A stretch of DNA of 64,000 bases from Leifsonia sp. NPDC080035 (GTDB taxonomy: Bacteria > Actinomycetota > Actinomycetes > Actinomycetales > Microbacteriaceae). This document shows, one piece after another, positions 8,479-17,924 of this stretch. The position numbers and the translations under genes were made by a program. The DNA is taken from NCBI RefSeq assembly GCF_040050925.1, contig NZ_CP157390.1, forward strand, positions 248,001 to 312,000. The letters are read 5' to 3'. The notes beneath the pieces are model-generated. The model saw only the letters and a list, made by a program, of their open reading frames with translations, ran no database searches and was not told the origin of the DNA. Within the stretch, counting starts at the first letter, position 1; every line of letters starts with the position of its first letter.

Positions 8479-11400
8479 TCACTGGTTGTCGAGCTCTTGC
8501 AATGCGCCTCGAGCTGGCGAGTAGCCAAGACTCAGGACCATGTTGAGTGCGTCGCGCGCGAGAACGGGATCGTCAGCACCGACACCGCGTGCGACCTCGA
8601 CGAGCTGGCCGGCAAACGGTGGCGGGAAGCGGTTCCCTGCCATCAAGTGTTTAGCGACGCGGAGATACTCTGCTGGATACTCGGCGCGTGGGAAATCCTC
8701 GAGGTCGTAGTAGTCGTAAAGCGAATCGTTGCCCGCGGTCACGGTTGGACCGCCAGTGAAGAGTTGCGTCGCTCGAACCACGTTGATGCCTGGAAGTGTG
8801 AGCCACCGGAGGAGCGCCGGTTGCTCCTCCGGCGTGATCACCGGTTGCCCGTCCAGGCGGTGCTGCCAGTGGCCGAACAGCAGCGGTTGAAAGCTCGGTT
8901 CTTCGGTGTCGAGGTAGTACGCGACGGCACGGATCCACCGCGCACGAACGTCCGGCGCCGCGTGCGCCAGGAATGCATCCGGCCACGCCAGGTCTTCGGG
9001 TTTTGAATCCATCGTGAAGCACTCCGCATGGCGCTGAATGTAGTCCTCGACGAGCGACGGCAGGGATGCTTTGACTCGTGCGTAGCCGCCACGTATTTGG
9101 TCGCGGAAGCGCTGCCGCATCTGCGCCCGACGAAGTCCCCGTGACAATAGGCCGGCCCAGAGCGTGAGTGATTGCGGCGTGCCGTCTAGCACGTCGAGCC
9201 TCGGCGCCAAGTGCTCATCGAACCACTCGGGTGCGCGGTACGCGAGGAAGCTGGCGTACTCGGCGATCATCATCGGGCTCGGGTCAGCCGGGTTGTCGTT
9301 CTGGCCATCAAGGAGAAGAAGAAGTCCTGCGGTGCCCTCTTCCGTGAGTCTCGCTTCGTCCCCTTCTTGCTGCGCCGCGCGCAGGAGCGTCTCCACGTAA
9401 TAGTGCGCCAGGGAACCCCGACCCGAGCCGAGGGCTTCGGAAAAGTCTGTCGACGGGACAACCGACTGCTCGTGCGAGGACCGCTTCCATAACCCCAGGA
9501 GGAGGCGTGTTCTCTCAACCGGATTGTCAACGGGGCCACCTAGCTCGTTTGTCGGATAAGCCACGGGGAAGACAATCCGGGCACCGATCTGCGCAGTACT
9601 GGGCTGGTGCGCGTCTAGGCGATCGAGTATTTCGCTTGCAACCCAGGCGTCTTGTCGAACGAGGTCTTCGACGACGGTTTTCCACACCGCGTCATCCCAG
9701 TATTGTGCGGCGATCATCGCGTCAAGGACCGTCAGATGACGGTCGGGCCACTTCTCGAAGTATGCGCTGAGCTCCCGGAGAAACACCCCACTGCGGAAAT
9801 CGTCCCTTAGAGCTTCAATAGAAGCCAACTCCGAAACGAGCTCTTCCGCGCTCAGGTGTTCGAAGATCCCTTTCGCGTCTGTGGACGGTTCCGAATCGGT
9901 CAGGCTAAAGCCCATGGTCAGATTAGGCGACGGATCCGGCTCGAATCCTCGTTGTCGTTCAATCTCGTCTCGAACACTGCGGACAGGGTCGTCCTGAGGA
10001 GCGCGGCTACTCAGCCACACGAAGATGTTGTACCGGTCGTAGTCGGCGATTTCGTGTTCTTCAGGTGACCGGCTCGCAGTCTGCACGTAGTCGATGAAGG
10101 CGGCCTTCGACGCCTCACTCGCGTTCTCGTAAGCAAAGGCGATCAGCCGAAACACCTCGGGGCGGCTCCGAAAGACAAAGGGCAGTCCCCGCTGAATCAG
10201 CACAACAATCAGCTCGTCCGCCTCTGAGCTGCGCGCATCAGCCAGCGCGTCAATAGCGAGCCTTCGATTCATTTCGGACTGATCGTCCAGAAGCCGCATA
10301 GCCTCGGCCACCCCGTGATCGCGCACCGCTTCGCGTAGGAGATCCCGACCCATGTCGACAACAAGCACATATGCATCGTCACGAAGAGAGAGACCACCGT
10401 CCTCGACCTGTTGCCTCCGAACGGAGATCGCCTGCGGGTGGCCTCGCCCGGTGAAGAACGCGTCGGTGGTTTCCACCGTCCGAATGAGATTCAGGATCGC
10501 GGACAAGAGGTGGCCCCTGTCTTGCAATACCGGCATCAATCGTGGCCACGCGTTGTTGAGGGCTGAAGTTCTCCAGCGAAGCCGCAGTCGGGTCTCGAGC
10601 GAGTCGTCCCAAAAACCCCAGCCGTTTGAGACCTTCATGTGAAGCGTCGGTTCGAGAAGGTGTACCAAGAGGCGCTCCGCCGTGATCGGGTCCTTATCGA
10701 CGATTTGCGACACCAGGGCAGATAGCCGGCTGTCGTCACGCTCCCGCTCCGCGGCGGCCAGCACAAACGCGAGCTTTCGATGCGCCAGTGACCCGTTGAA
10801 GTCGCCATACAGCTTGTGCCAGATCTGGAACCACAGGGCGGCGTGAAACCGCCCCTCATGGCCGGCAAGTACTGCCAGCAGCGTCGCCCCATCATCGTCG
10901 TCGATGGACGCTCGTATCCACTGGGCCCACTCAAGCGTGTCCTGAGATTCCTCGGTCGAACTGGCGAAGACGTCGTCCAACACGCCAAGCGAGTCAAGCG
11001 CCGCAAGCCATTCGGATGAGCGGGCATGGGTGCGGAAGTGGCGGCCAAGCTCGGGGTCTGACAGCAGCCACTGCGCCGTTGACACATCCTCCTGCGCCGC
11101 GTCGACGCCTGCATCGATGAACCGTTGCACCTGGTCAAAGCGATCGGCTGCGTCGGCAGTCTCGCGTTCGCGCCAGCTCCTCAGAAACGACTGCAATGCT
11201 CCGTATTCGTTCTCCGGAGTGGAGGGAAATGGGATTGGGGTGATGTCCAGTCGGTCCCAGAGCTCGTAGTCGGACGCTTTCTTGGTGAACGCCAATCGTC
11301 TCGTTCCGGACGGGAGCGCGCGGTTCAAATACTGGACAATGGAATCCTCTGCGCTGTAGCCGACAAGCACAACGGTATAGCGTGCGAACATCCGCGTGAG

Positions 11401-11977
11401 GAATTGGGTCGCCCACCCCTCTGTAATGTAAGCGCGTCCGAAGTCCTGATCTGTGAGCACCATGCGTGTGCTGGGCGGTGGGTCCACAATGCCGTGCAAA
11501 TGAACAAGGCCGGAGAAGTCATTTCCCAGGGGTAGCGTCGGGGCGACATACGAGTTCGCGTGGATAGAGAGTTCGGTTGCGGCCCCTTCGAAGAGCAAGT
11601 TCGAAGTTGGTGGTGACGAGTCTTGGCGACCTGCTGTGAGCGGTCGCGATCTGCCAAATATCGCGGTGATAGTCGTTCGGAGTCACCGCGGCCTTGAGTA
11701 GCGAACTCACGCGGCTGTGGATGTCGCTGCTGATTCTGTCGAGCCTGCCCATCGCAACATCGAATTGAACCGGGACACGCTTGTCCTCCGGAACCAGCTC
11801 GGGGTGTGCCAAGCTGATCGCCACCTCCCGGGCAAGGCCACGGAACCCTGGAAGCTCTGATGGGGGTGCAGACGAAACACCGGCCCCGCAGAAGAACACG
11901 AGCTCGTTCGCGCCCAGGGCTTCTTCTACCATGCGCGGCAGGGCGACACCGTCGGACGTCCACTCTGGTTGTGTCAC
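8479..11977 (-). pseudogene. SIR2-family large defence-type protein (possible DUF4020), broken by one frameshift
   Basis: Two overlapping frames form one protein of about 1165 aa. The first (ATG 11977) gives a SIR2-like NAD-binding start, NELVFFCGAGVSSAPPSELP, through SPRLVTTNFE; the second resumes LLFEGAATELSIHANSYV and continues through HLHGIVDPP and VVLVGYSAEDSIVQYL into a long helical region ending at 8479. Removing one A on the coding strand near 11600 restores NFDLLFEG exactly as in SIR2-fold proteins. SIR2 proteins with large helical C-terminal regions commonly act as NAD-depleting anti-phage proteins. Either a true inactivating mutation or a sequencing error; everything else in the frame is intact. 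Confidence 0.8.
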
Positions 11978-12638
11978 CGGGCCGTGCCCTCTTTCCGCAG
12001 GTCTGGATTAGTCACTTCGGCGGCCATTCCTTGCAACTAGTCGGCGTCTCGAAGGAGCCGCTCATTTCCGACTCTATCGATCGCACGATAAGTCGACTCG
12101 CAAATGCCAGTCGGCAGGCAACGCTCGATAACTAAGTAGGCGCCCAGAAGTTCCTGCGTTCACAGTTGGAGGGTCAGGCATGGCATTCGTCAACGCCCGT
12201 CTAGACCTCTTGCCCAATCCGTACCAGCGCCATCGACATGCAAGCGATCAGACGTGACGCTTGTTGATTCAGGCGGCATTCGCCCACATCTATGTGGTCC
12301 ACGAGGAAGTCGTCGGTGACCAGCTTCATACCCCGATGCGCGAGGTGCTCACGAGTCAGTCCGGATGGTCAATCGTCATGAAGGCCAACGATGCGAAGAC
12401 GGTTACTGCTGGTGCCGTGTCGGAGGCTCGGTGCCACGCAGGAGTGCCAACAAGAATCTAGGCCGTCGATCTCGACGGCCCACTGAGCACTCTTATCAGC
12501 TCCCTGATTTCCGGCCGCAAGGAATGCGTTGGAAATTGCAGTAAGCCACAAAGGTGCCCCTGGAGGCAATGAGACTTTAGCACCCACCAGGCGAGCACGA
12601 GTGCTCTTCAGCGTCGTGCTCGACCTCCCCCAGGTCGC
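11978..12638. other. Gene-poor stretch with a possible recombinase remnant
   Basis: About 660 bases between the SIR2 gene and the Pycsar operon. No intact gene is convincing; the only suggestive piece is the fragment at 12261-12461, listed separately. Nothing else stands out. Confidence 0.5.
12261..12461 (+). pseudogene. Possible serine recombinase C-terminal fragment
   Basis: The frame reads LLIQAAFAHIYVVHEEVVGDQ then LHTPMREVLTSQSG. This resembles the 'RRLLNQAFF..IYV..' segment near the C-terminus of actinobacterial serine recombinases. A TGA lies immediately upstream in frame, there is no N-terminal part, and the end diverges. It is read as a remnant. Confidence 0.3.
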
Positions 12639-13439
12639 CTAGGCATCACCCGTGGGCGAGTCGAGGGCTTCACGACCAATTGGCTCCACGACCTCAGCTT
12701 TCGCCCACAGCTCGTCATAGTGCTGGAGAAGCGTTTGCGTGGAATCCTCACTCAGATGCACAACCACAGTGAGTTGACTGCCTCCAAGTGACGTGCCGAC
12801 CATCAAACCGCTACCCGAAGAGGGCAGAACATATCGGTCGTGAAGCTCCTTGATTTCCTTGGGTAGCACCCGTAGCTCCGCATCCGAGCGACCGCCTAGG
12901 GCGATGGCGAGGTTGCGACGCCGATCAGTGACGGACACTCGTTTGCCGCCTTGGATGATGTATGTCTCCTTCGTGAGAACCCGCTTCACCTCTGGAAGCT
13001 TGAGGAGCGACGCAAACTCGGCTGGCGGTATGTACGGCTCGACTACAAGGGAGTCCTTACACTTGTCCACTTCCGCCAAAAGCTCCGCGTAGGTCACAGG
13101 GTCTTCGAGCCGACCGACGACCTCCAACGGTTTCGCCTCGACAGACTTTCGAGCAGATGGCAGCTCTTCCGTTGCGTCGCAGAATGCGACTCCTATCGGT
13201 GTGATGTGAACTTCTCTACCGACCACAATCACGAAGCCCGCATCGGTGAGGTACTGCACTATATTCACCTGCCGATTGAAGCCCCAGGCTTGCCCCAGAT
13301 AGTCCATCACGCCCGCAGGCAGCGGCGTTGACGCATAGGCTTCGACCTCCGAGACCTTCGGCTTGATGCCCTGGGCATTCATCAGCCGTACGAAGAGAAG
13401 CCCACGCATCGCAGAGTCAGTCGTTAGAGCGGTCGCCAT
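12639..13439 (-). CDS. Third gene of Pycsar operon: winged-helix plus PLD-like C-terminal protein
   Basis: 266 aa from ATG 13439 (MATALTTDSAMRG), 23 bases after the cyclase stop; an upstream in-frame start at 13487 would overlap the cyclase. Residues 1-90 look like a winged helix (MDYLGQAWGFNRQVNIVQYL, then GREVHITPIGVAFCD). The C-terminus has IKELHDRYVLP followed by GLMVGTSLGG, reminiscent of the H-x-D-R and G-x-SL motifs of degenerate phospholipase-D-like folds that occur in several defence proteins. Not a known Pycsar component; could be a nuclease-like or regulatory accessory. Family assignment is tentative. Confidence 0.7.
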   Translation of the reverse strand: MATALTTDSAMRGLLFVRLMNAQGIKPKVSEVEAYASTPLPAGVMDYLGQAWGFNRQVNIVQYLTDAGFVIVVGREVHITPIGVAFCDATEELPSARKSVEAKPLEVVGRLEDPVTYAELLAEVDKCKDSLVVEPYIPPAEFASLLKLPEVKRVLTKETYIIQGGKRVSVTDRRRNLAIALGGRSDAELRVLPKEIKELHDRYVLPSSGSGLMVGTSLGGSQLTVVVHLSEDSTQTLLQHYDELWAKAEVVEPIGREALDSPTGDA

Positions 13440-13462
13440 ACGACGACTATGGCAGGGAATTG

Positions 13463-14188
13463 CTACGAGTATTGCTCGTTCGTCCACTCCTCGATGCCTG
13501 TCTGGATCACCTCACCGTGCCAGCATCCCCGACTCTGGTTCCACCGCAAAAGGCTCTTATTGTGCTCGTTGAGATTCGAGTAGAAAACGTCATCGACCAT
13601 GAGCGTGTCGTCAAAGTAGGTCTTGTTCCCTTGTGCGGCGAGCTTTGCCGCTCGGTTCACCACGTCTCCCATGTAGACAACGTCGTTGATTCCGCTGCCT
13701 TCGTACCCCGCTTTTACCATCAAGGCTCGACCCCAAGCCATGCCAAGACCTACCTGGATGGTTGTGATTCCGCGATTGGAAAGCTCCTTATTGAGTATCT
13801 TCACCATCGAATTGGCGGTGAATGCTCGCTCGAAAACTCCATCTATGTCTCGCTGTAATGGGGTGTCATAGATCGCCCACACGCAGTCACCGACGATATT
13901 CACCTCCCTCACATCCACATCGCCGCAGAGAACAGCGACCATCTCACTTACGAATGCTCGGTATAGACGAGCGAGGACTGGTCGTTTGTGCTTCGCGGGG
14001 AGTTCGGACGACTTTCGAATGTCGATGAAAAGAGCGGAGCAGTTTGCGTAGAAGCCGTTCTTGAACGTTAGGGCGTCTCTTGGGGGAAGGCTGTCTCGCT
14101 CCTGATAGTCGATGTCGGACTGATTGAGTATCTGCCTGATGCGAGATGCTCCATCCACGAAGCTATAAGCCCGATACTTCGACTCCAC
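13463..14188 (-). CDS. pycC: Pycsar class III nucleotide (pyrimidine) cyclase PycC
   Basis: 241 aa single-domain class III cyclase. Metal-binding motif ALFIDIRKSSELPAKH near residue 50 and second Asp motif VNIVGDCVWAIYDTP near residue 100 are intact; GLGMAWGRALMVKAG and VVYMGDVVNRAAKLA follow. This pattern, adjacent to a PycTM-like membrane protein, is the signature of Pycsar anti-phage systems, in which infection triggers cCMP or cUMP synthesis. Start is GTG 14188, directly abutting the TAA of the upstream effector gene (TAAGTG), so the two are translationally coupled. Which pyrimidine nucleotide is used cannot be told here. Confidence 0.88.
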   Translation of the reverse strand: MESKYRAYSFVDGASRIRQILNQSDIDYQERDSLPPRDALTFKNGFYANCSALFIDIRKSSELPAKHKRPVLARLYRAFVSEMVAVLCGDVDVREVNIVGDCVWAIYDTPLQRDIDGVFERAFTANSMVKILNKELSNRGITTIQVGLGMAWGRALMVKAGYEGSGINDVVYMGDVVNRAAKLAAQGNKTYFDDTLMVDDVFYSNLNEHNKSLLRWNQSRGCWHGEVIQTGIEEWTNEQYS

Positions 14189-14722
14189 TTACTCCCCCAA
14201 AACTCGAACCGCTGCCAGACCTACAAGAACGACTGCGGCTGCCAGGAACAGCCACGTCGAGAACATCGCGTACAGGTGCTTCTTCCACGCAATTCGACCC
14301 AAGATGATTAGTTGTCGGCTCAAGACGGGCACGGCACTGTCCCGCAATGCTTCCGACAAGTCCTCTGGCTTCCACCACCTCGTGTGACCGAAGTAGATGT
14401 AGTCATGCAGTGCCCGCCTTGAGGGGCGACCAGCGGTCACGCGTGGAGCGATCACCAGCACCGCGAGGGCAATCGCCACGAGCAAGAGGAGAACACCAGC
14501 CACGAAGGCGAGCACATCCCACCAGTGCGGTAGCGAGGCGAATACTCCGTCTTTGCCGCTCAGCGTCAGCACCACACCCAGCCCGACTCCTTGGAGGGCG
14601 AGCAAGATCGAAGCCTTGGTATCGACGCGAGCAATCCACTCAGCGTGGGCGTGATACACGTCCCACGCTCGCCTCTCGGCGGCAGCGTCATCGCGAATGG
14701 GTACATCACGCCTTCGTCGCAT
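14189..14722 (-). CDS. pycTM: Pycsar transmembrane effector PycTM
   Basis: 177 aa from ATG 14722 (MRRRRDVPIR); the longer frame from 14851 would overlap the neighbouring gene. Contains the Pycsar-effector signature WIARVDTKASILLALQGVGL, a first helix running to VVLTL, a second helix (VLAFVAGVLLLLVAIALAVLVI), a cytosolic loop, and a last helix (FSTWLFLAAAVVLVGLAAV). In characterised systems the cyclic pyrimidine signal makes such proteins damage the inner membrane. First gene of the operon pycTM-pycC-12639. Confidence 0.87.
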   Translation of the reverse strand: MRRRRDVPIRDDAAAERRAWDVYHAHAEWIARVDTKASILLALQGVGLGVVLTLSGKDGVFASLPHWWDVLAFVAGVLLLLVAIALAVLVIAPRVTAGRPSRRALHDYIYFGHTRWWKPEDLSEALRDSAVPVLSRQLIILGRIAWKKHLYAMFSTWLFLAAAVVLVGLAAVRVLGE

Positions 14723-14763
14723 ATGACGACTGTAGCGAGCCACCAATCGCTTACTCGGCTCGC

Positions 14764-16146
14764 CTACGCCGAAGCAGGAACGAAGTCGCCCTTCCAATCT
14801 ATGTGGAGGTTGGAGTCCGCGAAGTAGCGGAGCAGCCGCTGGAATTGCCAACTCTCCCCGTAAGCCTTCACAAGCTGACCTGTCTCGTCCAAAAGGTTCA
14901 GGGCAAGGAGCCGCACCACTACGAGCGAGAGCCGCCCAATCACATACGTCTCCTGAGTCGGTGGCATCTCGCCACGGTCATAGTGCTTGATGGTGTTGTA
15001 GTTATCAGCGATTGCTTCAGCCAAACCCCACAGGGAATCCGCCGCTTCACTCCAGTCCAACCCCAGCGATTCCAGGCAACGGAAGATGTGCCGCGAAGTT
15101 GACTTCTTGCTGCCGTAGAGAGCTTCCTCGTCCTTAGAAGCGGGAAGCAGGTGACCGCCCGCTTCCAAGCTGAGGTTCGTGCTGATGACGATATCCTCAG
15201 CGAACGCCCCTGAGCGGCTCAGCACTCCAACGGTGGGGTCTATGACACGGCTCCACTCCTCGTACAAGGCAGCCCACCTAGTAAGAGCTGCTGGCTGGAG
15301 CTGCGGCAAGTAGGCAACGCCATCCCGCCGCAAAGCTGTGTGGTCGGGAACGGGCAAGGCGTAGTCACGGACTGTTCGGCGGCTAATCACCTCGTAGAAG
15401 AGAGGGAGGAGCGAGCCGTCAGGCATCACCACAGCGAACCTTTCATCCCTCACCTCGTGCTTACGCCAGGCGATTCCCGCACCGAGCATGAGAGTCAGCA
15501 AGGAACGCACCTTCCGTTGCTCCATCAGGTGGTTGATGAACGGGCGGGAAGTCGGGAACTCTGTCGTCAGCACGACCCACTCGTCAATGTGAAGACCGTT
15601 CCGCTTGCCGTCACCGTGCCAGTGAGTCGTAATCGTCATCTTGGCGTCGCCCTGCTGCCAGGTGAACTCATCGACAGATTCGACCTCAGCGGTAATCCGC
15701 TTGACACGACTCTGCTCGTCTACGTGCGTCTCTTGCTTGATTGCTTTGAATCCCGTCCACTCGGACAGTCCATCGAGAGTGGACTTGACCTCGGTCACGG
15801 TGAGCGGCTCTTGCAAATCCCCCATGCGATCACCGAGCACCGCCTCGTCAGGGCGGAACCTTCCCTGCGAGATATTGCCTGAAGTCCAGCCAGTGCTGCG
15901 GTTTCCGTACAGCGAAACCCGTCCACCAAGCGTCTCAAAGATGAGGTTCGCTGGGAGTGCCTCCCCGTCCACCCACTGCTCAATCGTCTCGAACTGCTTC
16001 GTGGGCAGATGAGGGAGATAGGGAAGCTCCACCTCAACGCCTCGCTCATCAAGCGTCAACGTGCCCACGACGTACGGAGTTTCCTCCACCCCGTCGATCA
16101 CGAACCCGCTGAGGGTCTTACCTGGCTCCAACTTCTCTATGCTCAC
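14764..16146 (-). CDS. ApeA-like HEPN defence protein
   Basis: 460 aa. The N-terminal half has the beta-rich ApeA-type pattern (GFVIDGVEETPYVVGTLTLD, then ERGVEVELPYLP and NLIFETLGGRVSLYGNRSTG); the C-terminal third is helical and HEPN-like, with a candidate basic/His site in NYNTIKHYDRGEMP and the helix YVIGRLSLVVVRLLALNLLDE. ApeA proteins are single-gene anti-phage factors thought to cleave RNA through the HEPN domain. The canonical RxxxxH is not exact here. It sits 41 bases upstream of pycTM, same strand; lower GC than the core. Confidence 0.7.
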   Translation of the reverse strand: MSIEKLEPGKTLSGFVIDGVEETPYVVGTLTLDERGVEVELPYLPHLPTKQFETIEQWVDGEALPANLIFETLGGRVSLYGNRSTGWTSGNISQGRFRPDEAVLGDRMGDLQEPLTVTEVKSTLDGLSEWTGFKAIKQETHVDEQSRVKRITAEVESVDEFTWQQGDAKMTITTHWHGDGKRNGLHIDEWVVLTTEFPTSRPFINHLMEQRKVRSLLTLMLGAGIAWRKHEVRDERFAVVMPDGSLLPLFYEVISRRTVRDYALPVPDHTALRRDGVAYLPQLQPAALTRWAALYEEWSRVIDPTVGVLSRSGAFAEDIVISTNLSLEAGGHLLPASKDEEALYGSKKSTSRHIFRCLESLGLDWSEAADSLWGLAEAIADNYNTIKHYDRGEMPPTQETYVIGRLSLVVVRLLALNLLDETGQLVKAYGESWQFQRLLRYFADSNLHIDWKGDFVPASA

Positions 16147-17080
16147 CAGTCACCAATCGTTGAGGTTCACGTTGGTAGTCATTCTGGAGCACCCCACCCG
16201 CGACCGCAGCAAGCAGCCCAAAAACACTTGCACAAATCACTTCACGCAATTCTGCCGATAAAGAAGTGAAAGCATCACACACATAGCTCTGGGAGGTATC
16301 CCTTAGCGACCGAACAACATGAGCCACATGGCACGGGCATGCAGCACCGTGTCTAACTCCTCCCCACTGGAGGAGGGAAGGCTAGTGCGACCGCCAAGAG
16401 GTGGGCAGGGCATCGTCCTGAACATGACCAAGCGGGTTTAGTAAGCCGACGAACGTAGCTAGAAAGTTCAACGAAGAACCGAAAATGCGGAAGCAGGAAG
16501 AGGCAGATTGGGAAGATACAGCCCATTGGTGCGAGAACAATGTTGACGCAATCAAGCCAGGCTTCGCAGCGTTTACGTTACATCCCAGTACTCCGAGCGG
16601 GGGAGAGCATTGTTCACAAAACTCCACCCTTGTGGTGGAGACCCCCAGCCCTGATGGATAAGTGCTTCAACGAAGCATAAGAGCGAGTAATACCCGACCG
16701 TTCCATACGACCCCTAAGCAAGGTCGTGCCCTGTGACGAAAATGATCCCCGATTTATGCCAGTTTTCCGAACAGGGGGGGTTAGAGCTATGGGCACTTAC
16801 GGGGTAACGCACCGACAACTGAGAACACACAACCGCGAGCCGAACAGCTCGCCCTCCACAGCCACTCGCTTTGAAGTAAACCATCACCCACTGGAACACT
16901 GCTCCGCAGCATCCCAGTGACTGCCCCCCAAGGGGGTTCGATTGCTTCGCAATCAGGGTCAGAGCTGGTTACAACCACTGGGCTTGATTGAAGGTTTCGG
17001 GCAGCTGTACAAAGCACAGGTCTGTCTATCGCCAGCTCGTACCCTGCACATACAAGCCCTCTCACAAATTGAAATTAGTG
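16147..17080. other. Hairpin-rich non-coding region of the element
   Basis: No ORF here has coding character. The stretch is packed with short perfect stems: TCCTCC/GGAGGA near 16357-16373, CCACC/GGTGG near 16623, a nested CACTGG...CCAGTG stem at about 16889-16919, CCCCCC/GGGGG at 16923-16936, and GATTGC-ttc-GCAATC at 16939-16953. A promoter-like CCGATAAAG occurs at 16255. It adjoins the long inverted repeat and iterons. It could be an origin (replication or transfer) or a large structured RNA; the sequence does not decide. Confidence 0.55.
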
Positions 17081-17204
17081 GAGGGAGTTAGGAAATCAAC
17101 AGCACAGCCTTCGTCTACAGCCCGTCGCACTGCCTTCGGGACAAGCCCTCGGCATTAGCTTGGTCTGTCGCCTCGTCTGTAGCTGTTGATTTCCTAACTC
17201 CCTC
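17081..17204. repeat. 23-bp perfect inverted repeat with 78-nt loop
   Basis: Arms at 17081-17103 and 17182-17204 pair perfectly over 23 bp; the arm begins GAGGGAGTTAGGAAATCAAC. The loop contains further weak pairings (CAAGC/GCTTG). The right arm ends exactly on the first iteron. A stem of this size in a non-coding region suggests a replication, transfer or recombination site, or a structured RNA. Confidence 0.85.
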
Positions 17205-17358
17205 GTTTCTCGACATCCCGTTTCTCGATCCTCCGTTTCCTGACTTGAGCTTCGCTTCCTCGTTTCCCGACATGTAGCCCAACGACTCTCTCGTTTCTCA
17301 AGGTCATCGTTCGTTCGTTCAACTCCTATGACTTCCGCCGAACCTCCCTGTTTCTCGA
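17204..17358. repeat. Iteron-like array of CGTTTCTCGA
   Basis: Copies at 17204, 17219, 17234 (CGTTTCCTGA), 17261 (CGTTTCCCGA), 17292 (CGTTTCTCAA) and 17349 (TGTTTCTCGA), all in the same direction; the first three are exactly 15 bp apart. The same decamer recurs at promoters throughout the element in either direction. Same-strand, short-period repeats beside a long inverted repeat resemble plasmid iterons or centromere (parS/parC) arrays. The cognate protein is unknown. Confidence 0.75.
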
Positions 17359-17414
17359 CAACACGCGAAGAGACCCTCGTCGGTTTACGTCAACGAGGGT
17401 CTCTTCGCGTGTTG
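17359..17414. terminator. Strong 22-bp hairpin terminator
   Basis: Arms 17359-17380 and 17393-17414 (CAACACGCGAAGAGACCCTC and so on) are perfectly complementary with a 12-nt loop. It closes the minus-strand DUF2958 gene and insulates it from the iterons. Confidence 0.8.
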
Positions 17415-17425
17415 GGGTGTGCAGG

Positions 17426-17776
17426 TCACTCACCCCAGTCCCAAGCTTCTGGAGGTAGAACCTCCCTAGCCGGCTTAGGCGTCCAGTACAGATCACGCTC
17501 AACAACCGCAATCGGATGAACGGCGATCTTCTCCAACTCATCCAACGAGAAGTAGCCCCACTCGTCACCTCCCTGTCGCAGCATCGCATAACCGAAAGCT
17601 AGCGACGCCTCGACGTCGATTTCCGCCACATACCAATCCATCCCGCCGATGAAGTAATGAGCGACCAGGAGCTTCTCTCCTGCCTTGACGTTCTCGGTGC
17701 TGTACAGCTTCGCCCACTCCGTTGCTTCCGTAGGTACAAAGTCGTAACCACGCCGCTCACGCTGAATCTCAATCAC
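17426..17776 (-). CDS. DUF2958-like element protein
   Basis: 116 aa from GTG 17776, preceded by GGAGG eight bases away; upstream frame extension lacks coding character and crosses the neighbouring promoter. The order WYVAEIDVEASLAFGYAML, then GDEWGYFSLDELEKI and VVERDLYWTPK matches the DUF2958 pattern (F/W-tyA-E...FGy...E-GYFSL-EL...ERDL). DUF2958 genes are common on plasmids and integrative conjugative elements; function is unknown. It is transcribed away from the sortase-anchored protein gene. Confidence 0.7.
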   Translation of the reverse strand: MIEIQRERRGYDFVPTEATEWAKLYSTENVKAGEKLLVAHYFIGGMDWYVAEIDVEASLAFGYAMLRQGGDEWGYFSLDELEKIAVHPIAVVERDLYWTPKPAREVLPPEAWDWGE

Positions 17777-17843
17777 TTGCGTCCTCCGTTTGTCATGCCT
17801 TAGTTCGAACCTAGACAGCACCTCTGACGCTATGTACAAACTT

Positions 17844-17877
17844 CGTTTCTCCACTTGCTCCGCAAATGCCGATATAG
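17844..17877 (+). promoter_or_regulatory. Family-1 promoter upstream of the surface protein gene
   Basis: CGTTTCTCCA at 17844 and CCGATATAG at 17869, 25 bp apart. Read as promoter elements: TCTCCA, 17-bp spacer, GATATA. The same arrangement recurs at 21127, 29932 and 35684. Confidence 0.6.
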
Positions 17878-17924
17878 AACGTGAGGCATGAAAACCGTTT
17901 TGCCTAACACCAAATGGAGACACA

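Noticed and set aside
17204..17358. CRISPR-like repeat array
   Set aside because: Units are 10 bp with 5-47 bp gaps, far shorter than CRISPR repeats and spacers, and no cas genes are present.
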